DNA of 64,000 bases from Kingdonia uniflora (lineage: Eukaryota; Streptophyta; Magnoliopsida; Ranunculales; Circaeasteraceae): contig JACGCM010001655.1 in NCBI GenBank assembly GCA_014058105.1, positions 620,001 to 684,000 of the forward strand, read 5' to 3'. Position numbers and translations under genes: made by a program. Within the stretch, counting starts at the first letter, position 1. Each line of letters starts with the position of its first letter. Below are positions 47,156 through 57,849 of this stretch, piece after piece. The notes under the pieces were generated by a model. It worked only from the letters and a program-made list of their open reading frames with translations. It had not been told where the DNA came from and did no database searches.

Positions 47156-49434
47156 CTATTGCACTGATTCGAACAAGTGGCTCCATTTTATGATGCCCAC
47201 GCCACTAAAAAAACCAACTGCTGTAGCTTCTAAGAAACTGAAACTGAAACTGAAACTGAAACTGCCCACATCTCTATTCAGCACATTTGTGCCTCTTAAA
47301 TTCCACCACCCACATCTCTCTTCAACCCATTTGTGTCTCTCAAATTTCACCGTCCGCACACTCCCAGTCCTCTCTCCCACTCCGGATATGTATCTCTCTC
47401 TCTCTCTCTCTCTAGATTTGCATTGTTTAAGGTAAATAAATACAACTCAAACAGAAAAAAACTATGGTCCGTTGCAGGACTCATCGTAGAAGGGAGCGAA
47501 GAGCTTCAAGTTTATTATTCAAGAAAGAGGAGAAGAAAGGCTTTGAGTATTGTAGACAAGGCAGGGTTGCTTTCAAACTGGTATGAAAGCAAACTCAATA
47601 ACCCCCAAGTCCTCCGCTTTTGCCAAAGCCCCAAATTTCTCTATTGACGAAGGCAGGGGGTTGCTTGAAAAGGAAGAGGGGTTTTCTTCGAATGCACTTA
47701 CTTTGTTGGCTTTCTTTTTGTGGTGGCGATCAACATGATTGTGTTGGTGCCATATGAATATGGGGCATTGGTGGTTGCCCAGAATACGGTGGCATGATTC
47801 TTTGGTATTAGTACGGTTGGAGTAGCCTTATAGTTTGTGTTTGTAACAATTTTTTTTTTCTGTACCGGTAATCGGAATTGCGATGAGTGGTTGTTACTTC
47901 ATGTTCAGAATCAGTTTGGTGAAAAATTTCATGTTATAGATGTACAACCAATAAATCTATTTATTTTGTAGCCATACAATTTACGTTTTTTCACTTTGTC
48001 GGGTGACAATGATTAAAATCCGTCAGAGTGTATCTTTTGGCTTTTCGTTAGTTAATATCATCTATTAAAATTATTTTTATTGATTTATAGGAAACTATAT
48101 TAGCAAACATTGGTGGTAGAGGATTGAAGTTATTTTCGCCCATCTAAGTTTCTAATTCACAAGACCAAAATTGGTAAGTCAAAAAATTTCAACGTCAGTG
48201 GGTTTTATCATGTTTGTTCTACTTTTTTTTTTAAATAAGAAATTTTGTTCTAAAGTATAGTTGATATAATGCTATGATACAAAAATTCATGATGTTGAAT
48301 TCATGACCTCATTGGTGATGGCATTCTAAGGATTTACATTTTGATTTTTATCTGTCACTAACTCCAAAACTTTGTACCTAATGATGACAAAAATACCCAA
48401 TTATTTTGTTCCATGATTAAAAATATTTCAACCACTTAGATCATAAAGAGAAATGGCAGTAAATATAAACATCCCCATTTTCATTAAAAAAAACATAGTC
48501 TTACATTTAATGGAGTTATTTTTTATTTTTTTAAATATAAAAGAATTTAGAATTGAAAACCATTTTATGTAAAAAAATATGTCCTGCTTATAGGCACCAC
48601 ATGCATGGTAGATGACCTTAAGGTTAAGAGGTCTTACCTCTAAAAATACATAGTGGTCACATTATTGAAAGTAATGGCTTAATCTTTAGTTTTTTTATTT
48701 CACAATTACTTGATAATCAATATTTGTTATTTTTTTATGTTATTTATCAGGTCATCCGAGAGTTTGATGAGTTGGATGGGTGCAAGGGAAACATAAATGG
48801 ATATTTTGGAGACATTCCAATCATTCTAGAAAGTTAGCTGAAAATGCAAAAAATAAGGAAGTAGATGAGGTTAGAGTTACAAATTATGTGTACTTCTGAA
48901 TGAGAATGAGAGATTGGTTAAAAGGGCGGCTCGCATGGTTGTTGTGTGAAAGAATTGTTGAGGGATTTTATGGGCTCAATACTCAAATGTTTTGATGTTT
49001 TGTTCTACTAAGATCCTTACGTGAAAAAGTGTAATTGGAGTAGAAGGATGATTACATTTGTAGAATTTACTAGGTATTAAGAAAAATATTTATTTGAAAA
49101 TATGTATTTAGAAGTAATCAAAGTCATTGCCATTAAGTCCGGAGGGGGCTGACATGATTTATTTATGTGATTTTTAAATTGTTGCAATTGGTCCAACTCA
49201 TTGCAGCTATTTATTTGTATTTTTGGTTTATACTGATTGTCAATCGTTGCTTAATATGGCATTTGATCGTCTGTACTTCATTGCACTTATATTAATTTTA
49301 TTCATGAAAATGGTAAAATATGTAAAAGTTTAATTGAAAAGAAAGATATAAATTGTGCTTGGTTCTTACGTGGATAGCCGAGTAATAACCATTATAGCGT
49401 CTAAAATTATACATAGCGCCTATCGATGTAGTTT
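47156..49434. other. Unresolved stretch ending in a Helitron-like terminus
   Basis: Contains five CTGAAA units (47235-47264) and a (TC)n run (47392-47413), followed by a 104-codon ORF (47333-47647) without recognised domain. An exon-like piece follows TTATTTATCAG near 48750 (VIREFDELDGCKGNINGYFG, then stop). If the 3' terminus at 49435-49460 is real, parts of this may be captured gene sequence. Otherwise AT-rich spacer. Confidence 0.35.
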
Positions 49435-49460
49435 CCGTGCGTAGTCACGGGTAGTACTAG
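49435..49460 (+). mobile_element. Helitron-like 3' terminus
   Basis: CCGTG-CGTAGT-CACGG hairpin (49435-49450) followed after six bases by CTAG (49457-49460) and then T. This fits the Helitron 3' end rule (hairpin, about 10 nt, CTRR, insertion before T). The 5' TC end was not identified, so the length is unknown. Confidence 0.5.
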
Positions 49461-49644
49461 TATATATATATATATATCTCCTTTTTTTCATTTTTTTATG
49501 TGTACGGGACACGTATGATACTATTAATGCTGAAATAAAAATAACTGAAAGAATAACAAATTCTAAGATAAATAAAGACACATGTCACTACTCATAGTCA
49601 TGATATGGGGTACCCATGCCAACGGGTTCATCTATATCAATAAT

Positions 49645-50115
49645 CCTTGGAACCTCTTACCATAAAACCAATAGAGGATGGCTAATTGGCTGGTGAAGAG
49701 ACTTGGGATAAAGAGTCTACCCTCATCCCTTGCTGTCATTTCACACAACCCAATCTTCCTTAAAGAGTCCTTACGGCTCAAAGCCTGTCCTTGATAGACA
49801 AAATCTAGAACCGGTGTTACTCTGACGACTGCTTGTAAGAATGTTTTATCTAATATAATAGGTGCCCAACCCTCCTAATCAAGATTCATAACTGGTGATC
49901 GATCTGCAAATGTGATGGTCTGATAGAAATGGTTAACTAAATCTTTACAAAAGAAATAGGTTTCTGTCTAAAACATCAAACTCCATCCCCTCTATGTACT
50001 AGGCATATATGGGACCGCAATGCCTATCTAGAAATAGCGAAGTATAATGTATTTCAGGAATGAAAGTAGCATCCAAAGCAATGTCATGAATGAGTGCGTA
50101 ATCAACAAGGGAAAA
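49645..50115 (-). pseudogene. Unidentified coding remnant
   Basis: Minus-strand frames are open well beyond chance but lack an ATG start. First segment: DYALIHDIALDATFIPEIHY, then LFLDRHCGPIYA, stop, YIEGMEFDVLDRNLFLL. After one frameshift: DLVNHFYQTITFADRSPVMN, then KTFLQAVVRVTPVLDFVYQ, then LRKIGLCEMTARDEGRLFIP, ending FQGLLI-stop at about 49645. Only one further stop interrupts about 100 codons. I do not recognise the family. It could be an unusual transposon gene or a captured host exon. Confidence 0.5.
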
Positions 50116-50526
50116 AAAGAAAGATGAAAAATTAGTAAAGAGAAGAGGTGAAAAATACTAATTTCTTCCTAGCGGTACCTTTAATGCATGGAGTCATATC
50201 TCAAAAATCGTACTTCTGGCTAACATGTTATGGGACAATTTAGAAAGGTCTTGGAAAACCCAAAAATGTTAACATAAGACTTTTTCCCAAACCATTGTCT
50301 AACAGCCCTCAGAAATTGTAAACAAAATGGTATGCCGTTTGCATTTTTTTTGGTCTGCTGTTCAGTAAAACAATTATATCTCTCTCAATTTAGAACCAAT
50401 TGATGTGAACTAAATTTCTGTGAAAACAAAATTCAATTTTCGACAAAATCTATGTTTTGAGCTTTTGCAAATTCCTAACCTCCGGGTGTCTCAGTATCCT
50501 GATGAACTTAATCATTGATAACCGCC

Positions 50527-50830
50527 GACTACAAGAAAATTGGGCTTTAGCGTCATCGAAATTGCGTTACTTATTTAAAAATTGACGTTATAGTTTTTAT
50601 TTAATTTAATTTTCAATCAGCGAAGCATTAAATGTTGAATGGGATGTGATGTCATTTTTTTCAAAAGTGACATTAAATAAGTAAAATCTTGCTATCAACG
50701 TCATTTTTGGAGATGACATAATAGGTATTATAATTAAATTGTTCTCCTTTTTTGACATGAAAATCTCAGCTATCTCATTAAAGTCGTTTATTTCCTTACT
50801 GATATGGTTTCTTTTTGACATATTCACAAA
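50527..50830 (+). mobile_element. Lone CACTA-like terminus with subterminal motifs
   Basis: GACTACAAGAAAATTGGGC at 50527 differs from the common CACTACAAGAAAAT terminus mainly by its first bases. Inside it are repeated TGACGTTA/TGACATTA motifs in both orientations (50583, 50658, 50696 and 50712 areas), as in CACTA subterminal regions. No matching opposite end was found, so this is a broken or unbounded element. The 73-codon minus ORF here is a by-product. Confidence 0.5.
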
Positions 50831-51699
50831 ATAAAACTCGAGCAGATACTAGAGATAAAAACTAGATTGGGGATAAAATCTAGTCTAATGGATTTTCAAA
50901 GAGATTTAACCTTACAAGACAGAAAACCTTTCTACTATGAAATTAGATGCTCTGAATTGCAAGTACAAAAGGTAACTCAAGCAAGGTTCATTGGTGGCTT
51001 TAAGAAATGAAACTTAGTCTTCATCATCTCGATTTCACTTTGCAATCTGAATCTTCTCGATTTCTGATTTGGATTCTAGGTAAACTTTCTTGGATCTTTT
51101 TTGTTAGATTTAATTTTTACTGGATGATTACAAAAAGGGATTTTTGAATTTAATTTTTGGTTAATTAAAAGTAAATCTTATGGTAGTGAGATCAAGATAC
51201 TTGAGAAGCCATAATTATGTTACATTTGCAAAGTAGTAAACCGCAAAACGGTAGGAATTAAACCACCGTTCTTCTCAAATCGTCTCCTTACCTAAATGAA
51301 AATTTGAAATTGAATAACTTAAGATTGTAGAACTTAAATTACATACCTTGAATAGAAAAGAGAAAATATCAAACATAAATCCTGTGATTGAATTCTCAAG
51401 AATCAAAGACAGAAAAAACCGAATGATTGAATTCTCAAGTATCACAGTCATGTTAAACTGTAAATCACCAAGAGAGAAAAAGAAAGAGAGAGAGAGAGGA
51501 GGTGGCTTGAATAGAAAAGTTTTTAGTTCTTTTGGAGGGAAGACAAATAAAATTCAGTGTCCCATACATTTGCTAAAATGTGTCTAATGTTGGAACACTC
51601 CCTTTGGTCATTTGATAAACTAAATCCTCACATAATACCCTTGTTGGTATTATTTCTATCATGCAAGTGAAGATGGAAAACATTTTATATCTGTGGAAT

Positions 51700-52605
51700 A
51701 CTGAGGGGATAATTATCTTACAATAGTGACCGAGTTTAGGCAGGACAATGAGGATTAGGATTATTTATAAGCCATGGAGTCTGAACCATGTTGAGCCTTA
51801 TCTAGCATGCTTGAAAAGGAAGTTTCGAATGATTATGTAATAGAAAATGAAGATAATTTGAGAGATGCTTAAATGCTGGTGAAGATTTCCATGAAGTGCA
51901 GTATTAGGGAGATCTTGTGAGTTGCAATTCTTCAAATAATGATGGAGAGGATCCAGATTTTGATATGGCAAGCAAATCTAATGTAGGATCTAGTAGTGCA
52001 TCCTTCAATCATGATAGAAAACAAAGTTCAGCTTCATAAGAAGTTCAGATAAATATCCTTCATCGCCCCCTGTAAGTGAAATTTCTTGAAATTTTTTACT
52101 TTTTAGCTTCGTCAAATTGCTTACTTTTGTTGACAGTGTTTACGATTTTGGCTAATGATATTATTATCATTTATTTCCATGTTGGTTTGCTTGCCAAATT
52201 TTTGCTATATACAGTAAAATGCTTTATTAACAAAAAATGTTGGTATTGTTATATGCAAGTAAGAACGGCATATTACAAGATTTTATTTCTTCAATATCGA
52301 ATCTTAGGAGGGTGTGCCCTAGAAATGAAGACGGAACACTTGGCTATGAAGATTTTGAAGGCTTTGGATAATATTGAATTGGCAAGCATTGTAATTTTTG
52401 GCAATAGATTATTTTGACGTCTTCATTTTCATCAGGCTTGCAAAGCATTCATAGAAAAGGGATATTGCTTCATAACTATGCCAACAGAAGGTGGAAAAAG
52501 TCTTTATTACTATGTAATCGCCCTCATCTTATTGTCTCCCTTTACACAATGGTTAGCAATAGACATCGTCCCCCGATACCCTCTTTTCTTCCATGTTCAG
52601 TTTTA
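51700..52605 (+). pseudogene. RecQ-type helicase gene fragment (RECQSIM-like)
   Basis: An acidic N-terminal exon (DGEDPDFDMASKSNVGSSS near 51940-52000) ends at a good donor (CCCCCT|GTAAGT, 52072). After an intron of about 200 bp the frame gives HLAMKILKALDNIELASIVI, FGNRLF, a TGA, HQACKAFIEKGYCFITMPTE, then GGKSLYYYVIA. This matches the RecQ zero/motif I region (usual HQACKAxxxxxDCFVLMPTGGGKSLCYQ). The Walker A glycine is replaced by Glu and the rest of the helicase is missing. Retention of an intron argues for DNA-level capture or a decayed gene, not retroposition. The plant RecQsim assignment is from the IFGN...HQACK context. Confidence 0.65.
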
Positions 52606-52731
52606 TATCTAGAGTAGTGCTCTTATGTTTGCCATGATACATATATAGTAGCAATACTCATGCTGTTTTATTGTCATCCACTAATTGATTGATTTCATTG
52701 ACAAAGACCTTAATTTTTATGCACTATAATT

Positions 52732-53174
52732 TGATGTAGAGGTCATGGTTTAGTTTATGCAACTTATGCTTTTAGTAGCCTACTATTAGATATTTTTTAA
52801 GTCAATCGCCATCTACTAGTCATTTTCACCGTCAACGCATTGTCTTTATTTATGTTATTTTGATTCAAGCCTCTCCATTGTTTGAATTGCTAACTAGATT
52901 TTAGGAACTTGCTTGTTTAACCAATATAAGGTTAAAGAAGAAGTTTTTCCAATTAAAATTGAATTCTATTTCAATTAAAATTAGGGTTCCTAATTTTAAT
53001 CCCCCTTATATTCTATAAAATGGGAAGTATAGGTTATTTGATCTTAAGTAGTTCGTTGAGCTGATTTGCTTATGAAAATAGTTGAGTTTTTCTCCTATTA
53101 AACTTTATTTGAGATCTAGTTCAAACATATTGTTAATCAAATATGAATTAAGATTCCATGTTCGTAGATTTACA
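52732..53174 (+). repeat. 5' LTR of a small LTR element
   Basis: Starts TGATGTAGAGG and ends GATTTACA, next to a PBS. The block 52825-52965 (GTCTTTATTTATGTTATTTTGATTCAAGC...) recurs at 54680-54805. Contains TATTCTATAAAATGGG near 53010 as a possible TATA box. Confidence 0.7.
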
Positions 53175-53178
53175 TTAT

Positions 53179-53192
53179 TTGGCATCAGAGCC
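53179..53192 (+). other. Primer binding site of the small LTR element
   Basis: TTGGCATCAGAGCC, four bases after the LTR end; close to the tRNA-Met(i) PBS TGGTATCAGAGC. Confidence 0.75.
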
Positions 53193-53313
53193 GTGTTCAC
53201 ATCCCCGGTGTAGTAAGTTTCAAGAGAAAGATACCTCGTAGAAGACCCGTAATAAAAAAACATATACTCACTCAAGATACAGCAAAATTGAAAGAAAGAC
53301 TCGATAGCCTTGT

Positions 53314-53799
53314 TTGAGGCTTTGGATACGAAAGCCTTTATCCCCCCCCCCCCAATTAATGGAGATTTTACCGCCTATTTATGATGACTATCCCAATGAT
53401 TGGAGTACCACCACAAAGACCAGTGAAACAGAAACCCCATTTGTACGTCTTCCCGTCGTTAGCGATGCGAGATCAAAAACTATGATGTTTGATACGGTGA
53501 GTAAAGAGACACCGATGGGCTTTGAAGGTCCAGTCATTGCCGTACTAATACCGATAGTAAGTTTGCTATCGAAGGCAGCGCTGAACGGCATCCGATATTT
53601 TCCCGAATCCGCGGTAAAAAACACCCTGACAATTAGTGATATTATTAGGATTTGCTATAAAGGAGATATCGGAGTTCATTACGAGGTTCAATGGGTATCC
53701 CCAATCGGAGCTTTGGCCAGTAGTACAGCTCATAATGGTGATTTTGTCACCACCGATAGCAAATATTTCAATACAAATTTTGGAAAGGCTCTTGATTGA
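53314..53799 (+). CDS. Hypothetical ORF inside the small LTR element
   Basis: 161 codons without a stop, starting 120 bp after the PBS, where gag would be expected. The N-terminal part is proline/threonine-rich (KTSETETPFVRLPVV); the middle is hydrophobic (GPVIAVLIPIVSLLSKAA). No capsid or zinc-knuckle motif is recognised. The minus strand is also open here (53388-53624 and 53566-53829), so the length may reflect base composition. A run of 12 C (53342-53353) near its start makes the frame uncertain. A degraded frame with KAHDHDQLSLSLKQTHEL continues at 54010-54280. Confidence 0.35.
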   Translation: MRLWIRKPLSPPPQLMEILPPIYDDYPNDWSTTTKTSETETPFVRLPVVSDARSKTMMFDTVSKETPMGFEGPVIAVLIPIVSLLSKAALNGIRYFPESAVKNTLTISDIIRICYKGDIGVHYEVQWVSPIGALASSTAHNGDFVTTDSKYFNTNFGKALD

Positions 53800-54635
53800 T
53801 GACTCATATGAAGTTTGCCTAGAGTCCAAGGAGGGTTTAAGATAGATGTTTTGATTGGAAAAGGAACTTGTTCAATATACCCTAAAAATGGATTTATAGT
53901 TCTCGCAATGAAGAAATGAGATTTCATGTTTGCGAGAGAAGAAGGGGCACATGTGACCCATACGTGGCTTCTTACTAAACTAGACCCCAACTCATCTATA
54001 AACCCCCCGACCCAAGTTTAAAAGCACATGACCATGACCAGCTTTCTTTATCTTTAAAGCAGACACATGAACTAACCCAGACCCACCAATTTTTACCCCC
54101 TACTTCAAAATTTGGTGATAAAATATTAAGTAAATTGCAGCACATGGCCAACACAAGACAACAACATTTTATGTCTAGCCAATTCCAACAGTTCAAAATT
54201 AAACCAAGTCAAGCCAATGTGAATAAAGCAGCTCCAGTAGTAGTTCTTAATCACTGTACCACACCGGAAGGGATTCAATAGACACGTACGCAACACGAGA
54301 TAAAGAAAGAACTTATCCAACAGCTTCATTCGCAAATGTTATAGTCCAAGGTATCCCAATATTTGATGCGTATAAGGGAGATGATGACCTTAGGTGAAGA
54401 TTTTTTTCTGTATGTTGACCCTTTTTGGTAAAGCTTCATAGCATGGCTCGAGGAACGGACCACAATATTTTTTAGCTTTTAATTTTAGAAGTCAATGGAA
54501 GTATGGATGTTGGTGACAACATCGTACCCCTACAGATGGGTAAGACAGGTCTTTCATATCTGAATGTTTCGAGTTTCGTGATGCTTAAAAAATATGTTAA
54601 TTTCCTAGTCGAAATCTTCCACCGAGGAAAAGATT

Positions 54636-54810
54636 TGATGTGATTCTTTATCTAATAGTAATTCTAACCACCGACACATTATCTTTATTTATATTATTTT
54701 GATTCAAGCATCTCCATTGCTGGAGATGCTAAGTAGATTTTAGGGACTTGCTTGTTTAACCAATACAAGGTTAAAGATAAAGTTTTCCCAATTTAAGTAG
54801 AATTTGATTT
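54636..54810 (+). repeat. 3' LTR (partial) of the small LTR element
   Basis: Begins TGATGTGATTC right after the purine tract GAGGAAAAGATT (54624-54635). It aligns with the 5' LTR block at 52825-52965 and is cut at 54810 by the LTR of the right Tat-like copy. The remainder presumably lies beyond the window. The element is about 2 kb with no pol, i.e. non-autonomous. Confidence 0.72.
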
Positions 54811-55423
54811 TGCAATGGCCTAATTCCGCAGGCTCAAGATGGCTTGGAATTAGGTCTTGCACCAATGTTCTTGTGGCAAAAAATAATATAGGGCAAGAAA
54901 TGATATAGGTGATTTAGCATGGAAAACCTTTGAATAGGTAGAAAACTACGACATCGATTTGAGGGTTTTTGTAACAATAACTTTTATTGTTTGAGGCTGA
55001 TATCATATTATAAGTGATCCCTCGAACTCTAAATATTTGATCTTGTAAATAAAATATTTGGTATTTGAGAATGTTGAAAATCATGTTTTCTTGGTGATTT
55101 CTCATATATTTTTTTGTCCTTCTATCTTTTAGAACTTTTTCCTTATATAGGCCTTGCCCGTAGTTCATTATCGTGTTGTAGCATGTTCTCTGAATAATAA
55201 GGTAAGTGGTGGTTGATTGAATAAATGTTAAGCTCGTGAGAGACAGGTGTCTTTGACTTGTTAATGCTTTTCTGCTGTGTTTGATCCACATTCTTTATCA
55301 CTTCATGGTGTAGATATCAATACTGACTATTCATGCCTGGTGTAAAATGCCTGAGTCTAATATGGAAGTAGCTCAAATTAAAAGTAGTTTGAATTGGGTT
55401 AGGTCGAGGGATAGGACTCTACA
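54811..55423 (-). repeat. 3' LTR and PPT of the right Tat-like copy
   Basis: 613 bp, plus strand TGCAATGGCCTAATTCC...GGACTCTACA, followed by ATCGCCCCCTC (minus-strand PPT GAGGGGGCGAT). It is the reverse complement homologue of 26049-26663. Confidence 0.88.
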
Positions 55424-55765
55424 ATCGCCCCCTCATAACTAAAGTCATGAGTGGTTTTGGTTGAGAAAGAATCTATGGAGTTGTGGTACTGGAAGATGAA
55501 AAGAAATGATGTATTTAATATTTATTTGACTGGAATTGAAATGGGCATTTGGCTTTTATGGAGGAATGTATCTGTATTTAATGATGATGGAAAGTAATGA
55601 TGTACGCGGTGCTAGGGGTTGTGAGAGTGGTTCTTCTTCGAATGATGACTGCCTTAGAAATCTAGCTGCGCATTAAATATGAGGGTTATATAAATAGTGC
55701 ATGTACCGCAGAATTCGGCAAAGTACGTTGCCGCTTAAGAAATTCTTTGTATTCCTTGAGTAATA

Positions 55766-56080
55766 ATGGTGAAAAATCGGAGGATGGTGTACGAAGATAG
55801 GGTTGTTGCTAAGATGCAAAGATTCAAATTGAGATACTTTGGGGATCAGTCTGTTGAGATGCCCACCCCCATTCTCGTTCTACCGACGCATCAGGGTATA
55901 TTGGAAGAAGAAGCGGCCGAAGCTGAAAAAGATTTTTACTATATGTGGAGATTTCACAACGTTGCCTTGATAGGGGAGCAACGCTAGAGGTGTTTTCGCA
56001 TCTTTGCGGATGACAAGGTTGAGGAGACAGATGTGAGGTCCAGTATAACTGCTAGGCAGTATTGCCGGTATCTTGCCTAA
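55766..56080 (+). pseudogene. Small antisense ORF nearest the 3' LTR, right copy
   Basis: ATG at 55766: MVKNRRMVYEDRVVAKMQRF, LRYFGDQSVEMPTP, EEEAAEAEKDFYYMWRF. A single TAG at 55985 interrupts it; the same frame then continues RCFRIFADDKVEETD to a TAA at 56078-56080. Length and end match the left copy, so the intact ancestor encoded about 105 residues. No known domain. Because both copies keep the start and the acidic patch it was probably a genuine product. Confidence 0.65.
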
Positions 56081-56953
56081 GATTGGATTATATGGTAAGG
56101 CCTTCTTAATCACCGTCAACTCTCTAAGGGTGGTGGTTATAGAGGAGGCAATTTTGGTAGTGGAGAATGGAGACAGAGAATGGAAGTCTGCCCCTGCACA
56201 ATCATCATTTCTTGGCTCTAAGAAGTCTTTTTATTTGAAGAGTTTGTTTAAGCATTGACTTTCTTCCTTCCATAGTTTCCATTTGAAATTTGGCTCTATG
56301 TCTAAACTTTGATAAAACTTGGGGAAATGAGGATGTTCTGTGTTTTCCAATGCCTACTTCAGTTTAGAAGATTCTCAGAGTGAAACATTAATGAAGACAG
56401 ATGAACTGAAGGATTTGTTGGCTTCATAGTTCCTGGAAGACTTGTTATCTGTAAAGTACCAGTAATTTATATTCGAGTTTAATAAAAATATTTATTTAAA
56501 CTTTGTGTTGATAGATAAAATTAATTCTTGTTATTAAAATCGAGCAATGAGTAATTCGAAGATGTATGAATAGAGGGTGGAATGTAATATATAAAATCAA
56601 ACTAGAAAGTATATTATAACAATCAAGCTGTAAAAATTTATTTCGAACTGAATAACTTGGAATTATTGGGGGAATATATTGTTAAAGATAAAGAATTTGT
56701 ATGAATTAAAAATTTGAGCCCAAAGGGATTTTTCTTTAACTGCTGAAGTTGGGGAATATAAGTTCGAAATAAGGTAGGCCGAATCCACAGAGTTCGATGT
56801 GGATAGATAAGTTCAAATAATTTATAATCAGGATATTAGTATTTGCTGTTATAGAAAAATATAATATATATACGAAATGTGGGGGATTTGAATTGGTCTA
56901 GAAACTTGCATAAATAGTGGGAAATATGCTTTGAAAAAAAGGAATAAATTGAT

Positions 56954-57307
56954 ATGGTATGGATTCCATCTAAGAGAATTTGTTATGATGTTGAAGGATG
57001 ATTAGCGATAAAGATAGCTGAAGTACGAGAGCAGATTTTTGGCTTGCTAGATTGTGATGCTGACTTGCCAGAGTCTGAATATCTGTTTGAAGGTTTATAT
57101 TCAAGGGGTAGGGAACTTGATTTAGGGCGTCGCTTCGACGAGGATCTATTCTGAGAAGTGATTCTGGAGCCTTCAGCTCGAAAAAGAGTTGTAAGGCTGA
57201 TTGTTGAGGAAGAGATCGAAGAGAAAGATGTGAGGATTGTTAGGGGTGAATTGATTATGTGCAACTCCCCAAGACATCAGGGATGTTTCATGTACAATTA
57301 TATGTGA
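56954..57307 (+). pseudogene. Conserved ~118-codon ORF of the Tat-like element, right copy
   Basis: In one frame from ATG 56954 to TGA 57305-57307 with only two internal stops: IPSKRICYDVEG, stop, LAIKIAEVREQIFGLLDCD, LPESEYLFEGL, RELDLGRRFDEDLF, stop, EVILEPSARKRVVRLI, EEEIEEKDVRIVRGELI, then CFMYNYM. The left copy (24039-24390) shows the same blocks. A charged, probably helical protein; no family recognised. It was hidden from simple ORF scans by the stops. Confidence 0.6.
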
Positions 57308-57725
57308 GTGAGTAAATTGTATGAGGTCAAAATAGCTATCAAGGAAATATAATTAGAATAAAATTTGAAATTTGTCCTCTTTTGTTATAAATGTTGTTGT
57401 GACTATTTTGAAAAAAGAATTTGAATTTTTGAAATGTGAGAGCTTTGGAAATGGCATTAGTAATTTTATAAGTAGTAGAAGCAAGAATAAAGAAAGTAGG
57501 TAGCTTTGATTTTGTCTCCTGTGTTAGTGCAGGGAAAGTTTGATTACATGTAAGTGTTGAGTCATCATGAGTGTGGGGAGATCAAATGGAGATTTGGGTA
57601 AGAGAGATAATTATATATTAAAATATAGGGCAGGGTCAATGATGAGAAGTTATTTTCACCAAAAAGGTCTGACATTAATTACAGGGATGCCTCATTTCAA
57701 AAATTGAGGGTGGCTCGTTCGAGGC

Positions 57726-57763
57726 CCAATAGCTGCCAGCAGTTAGAGTGAGAAACTATAAAT
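57726..57763 (+). promoter_or_regulatory. Putative promoter of the antisense coiled-coil gene, right copy
   Basis: GGCCCAATAGCTGCCAGC (CCAAT box) and, about 25 bp later, CTATAAATG (TATA box at 57757-57763), then a purine-rich leader. The left copy has GGCCCCATAGCTGCCAGC and TATAAATAAT at the equivalent place, although the intervening and downstream sequence has diverged. Confidence 0.5.
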
Positions 57764-57849
57764 GTTACTTCAACTTCCTCATTCAAATATTTATCAACTT
57801 CTAAAACATTGAAGAACAGTGGGAGAGAAAAGAGAAAAAATAACAGAGA

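Noticed and set aside
47235..47264. CTGAAA hexamer repeat as part of a coding SFSFSF protein (minus strand)
   Set aside because: The ORF is short, has no recognisable domain and is explained by the microsatellite.
53342..53353. Run of 12 cytosines as a regulatory element
   Set aside because: Most simply a slippage tract or sequencing/assembly error; no supporting context.
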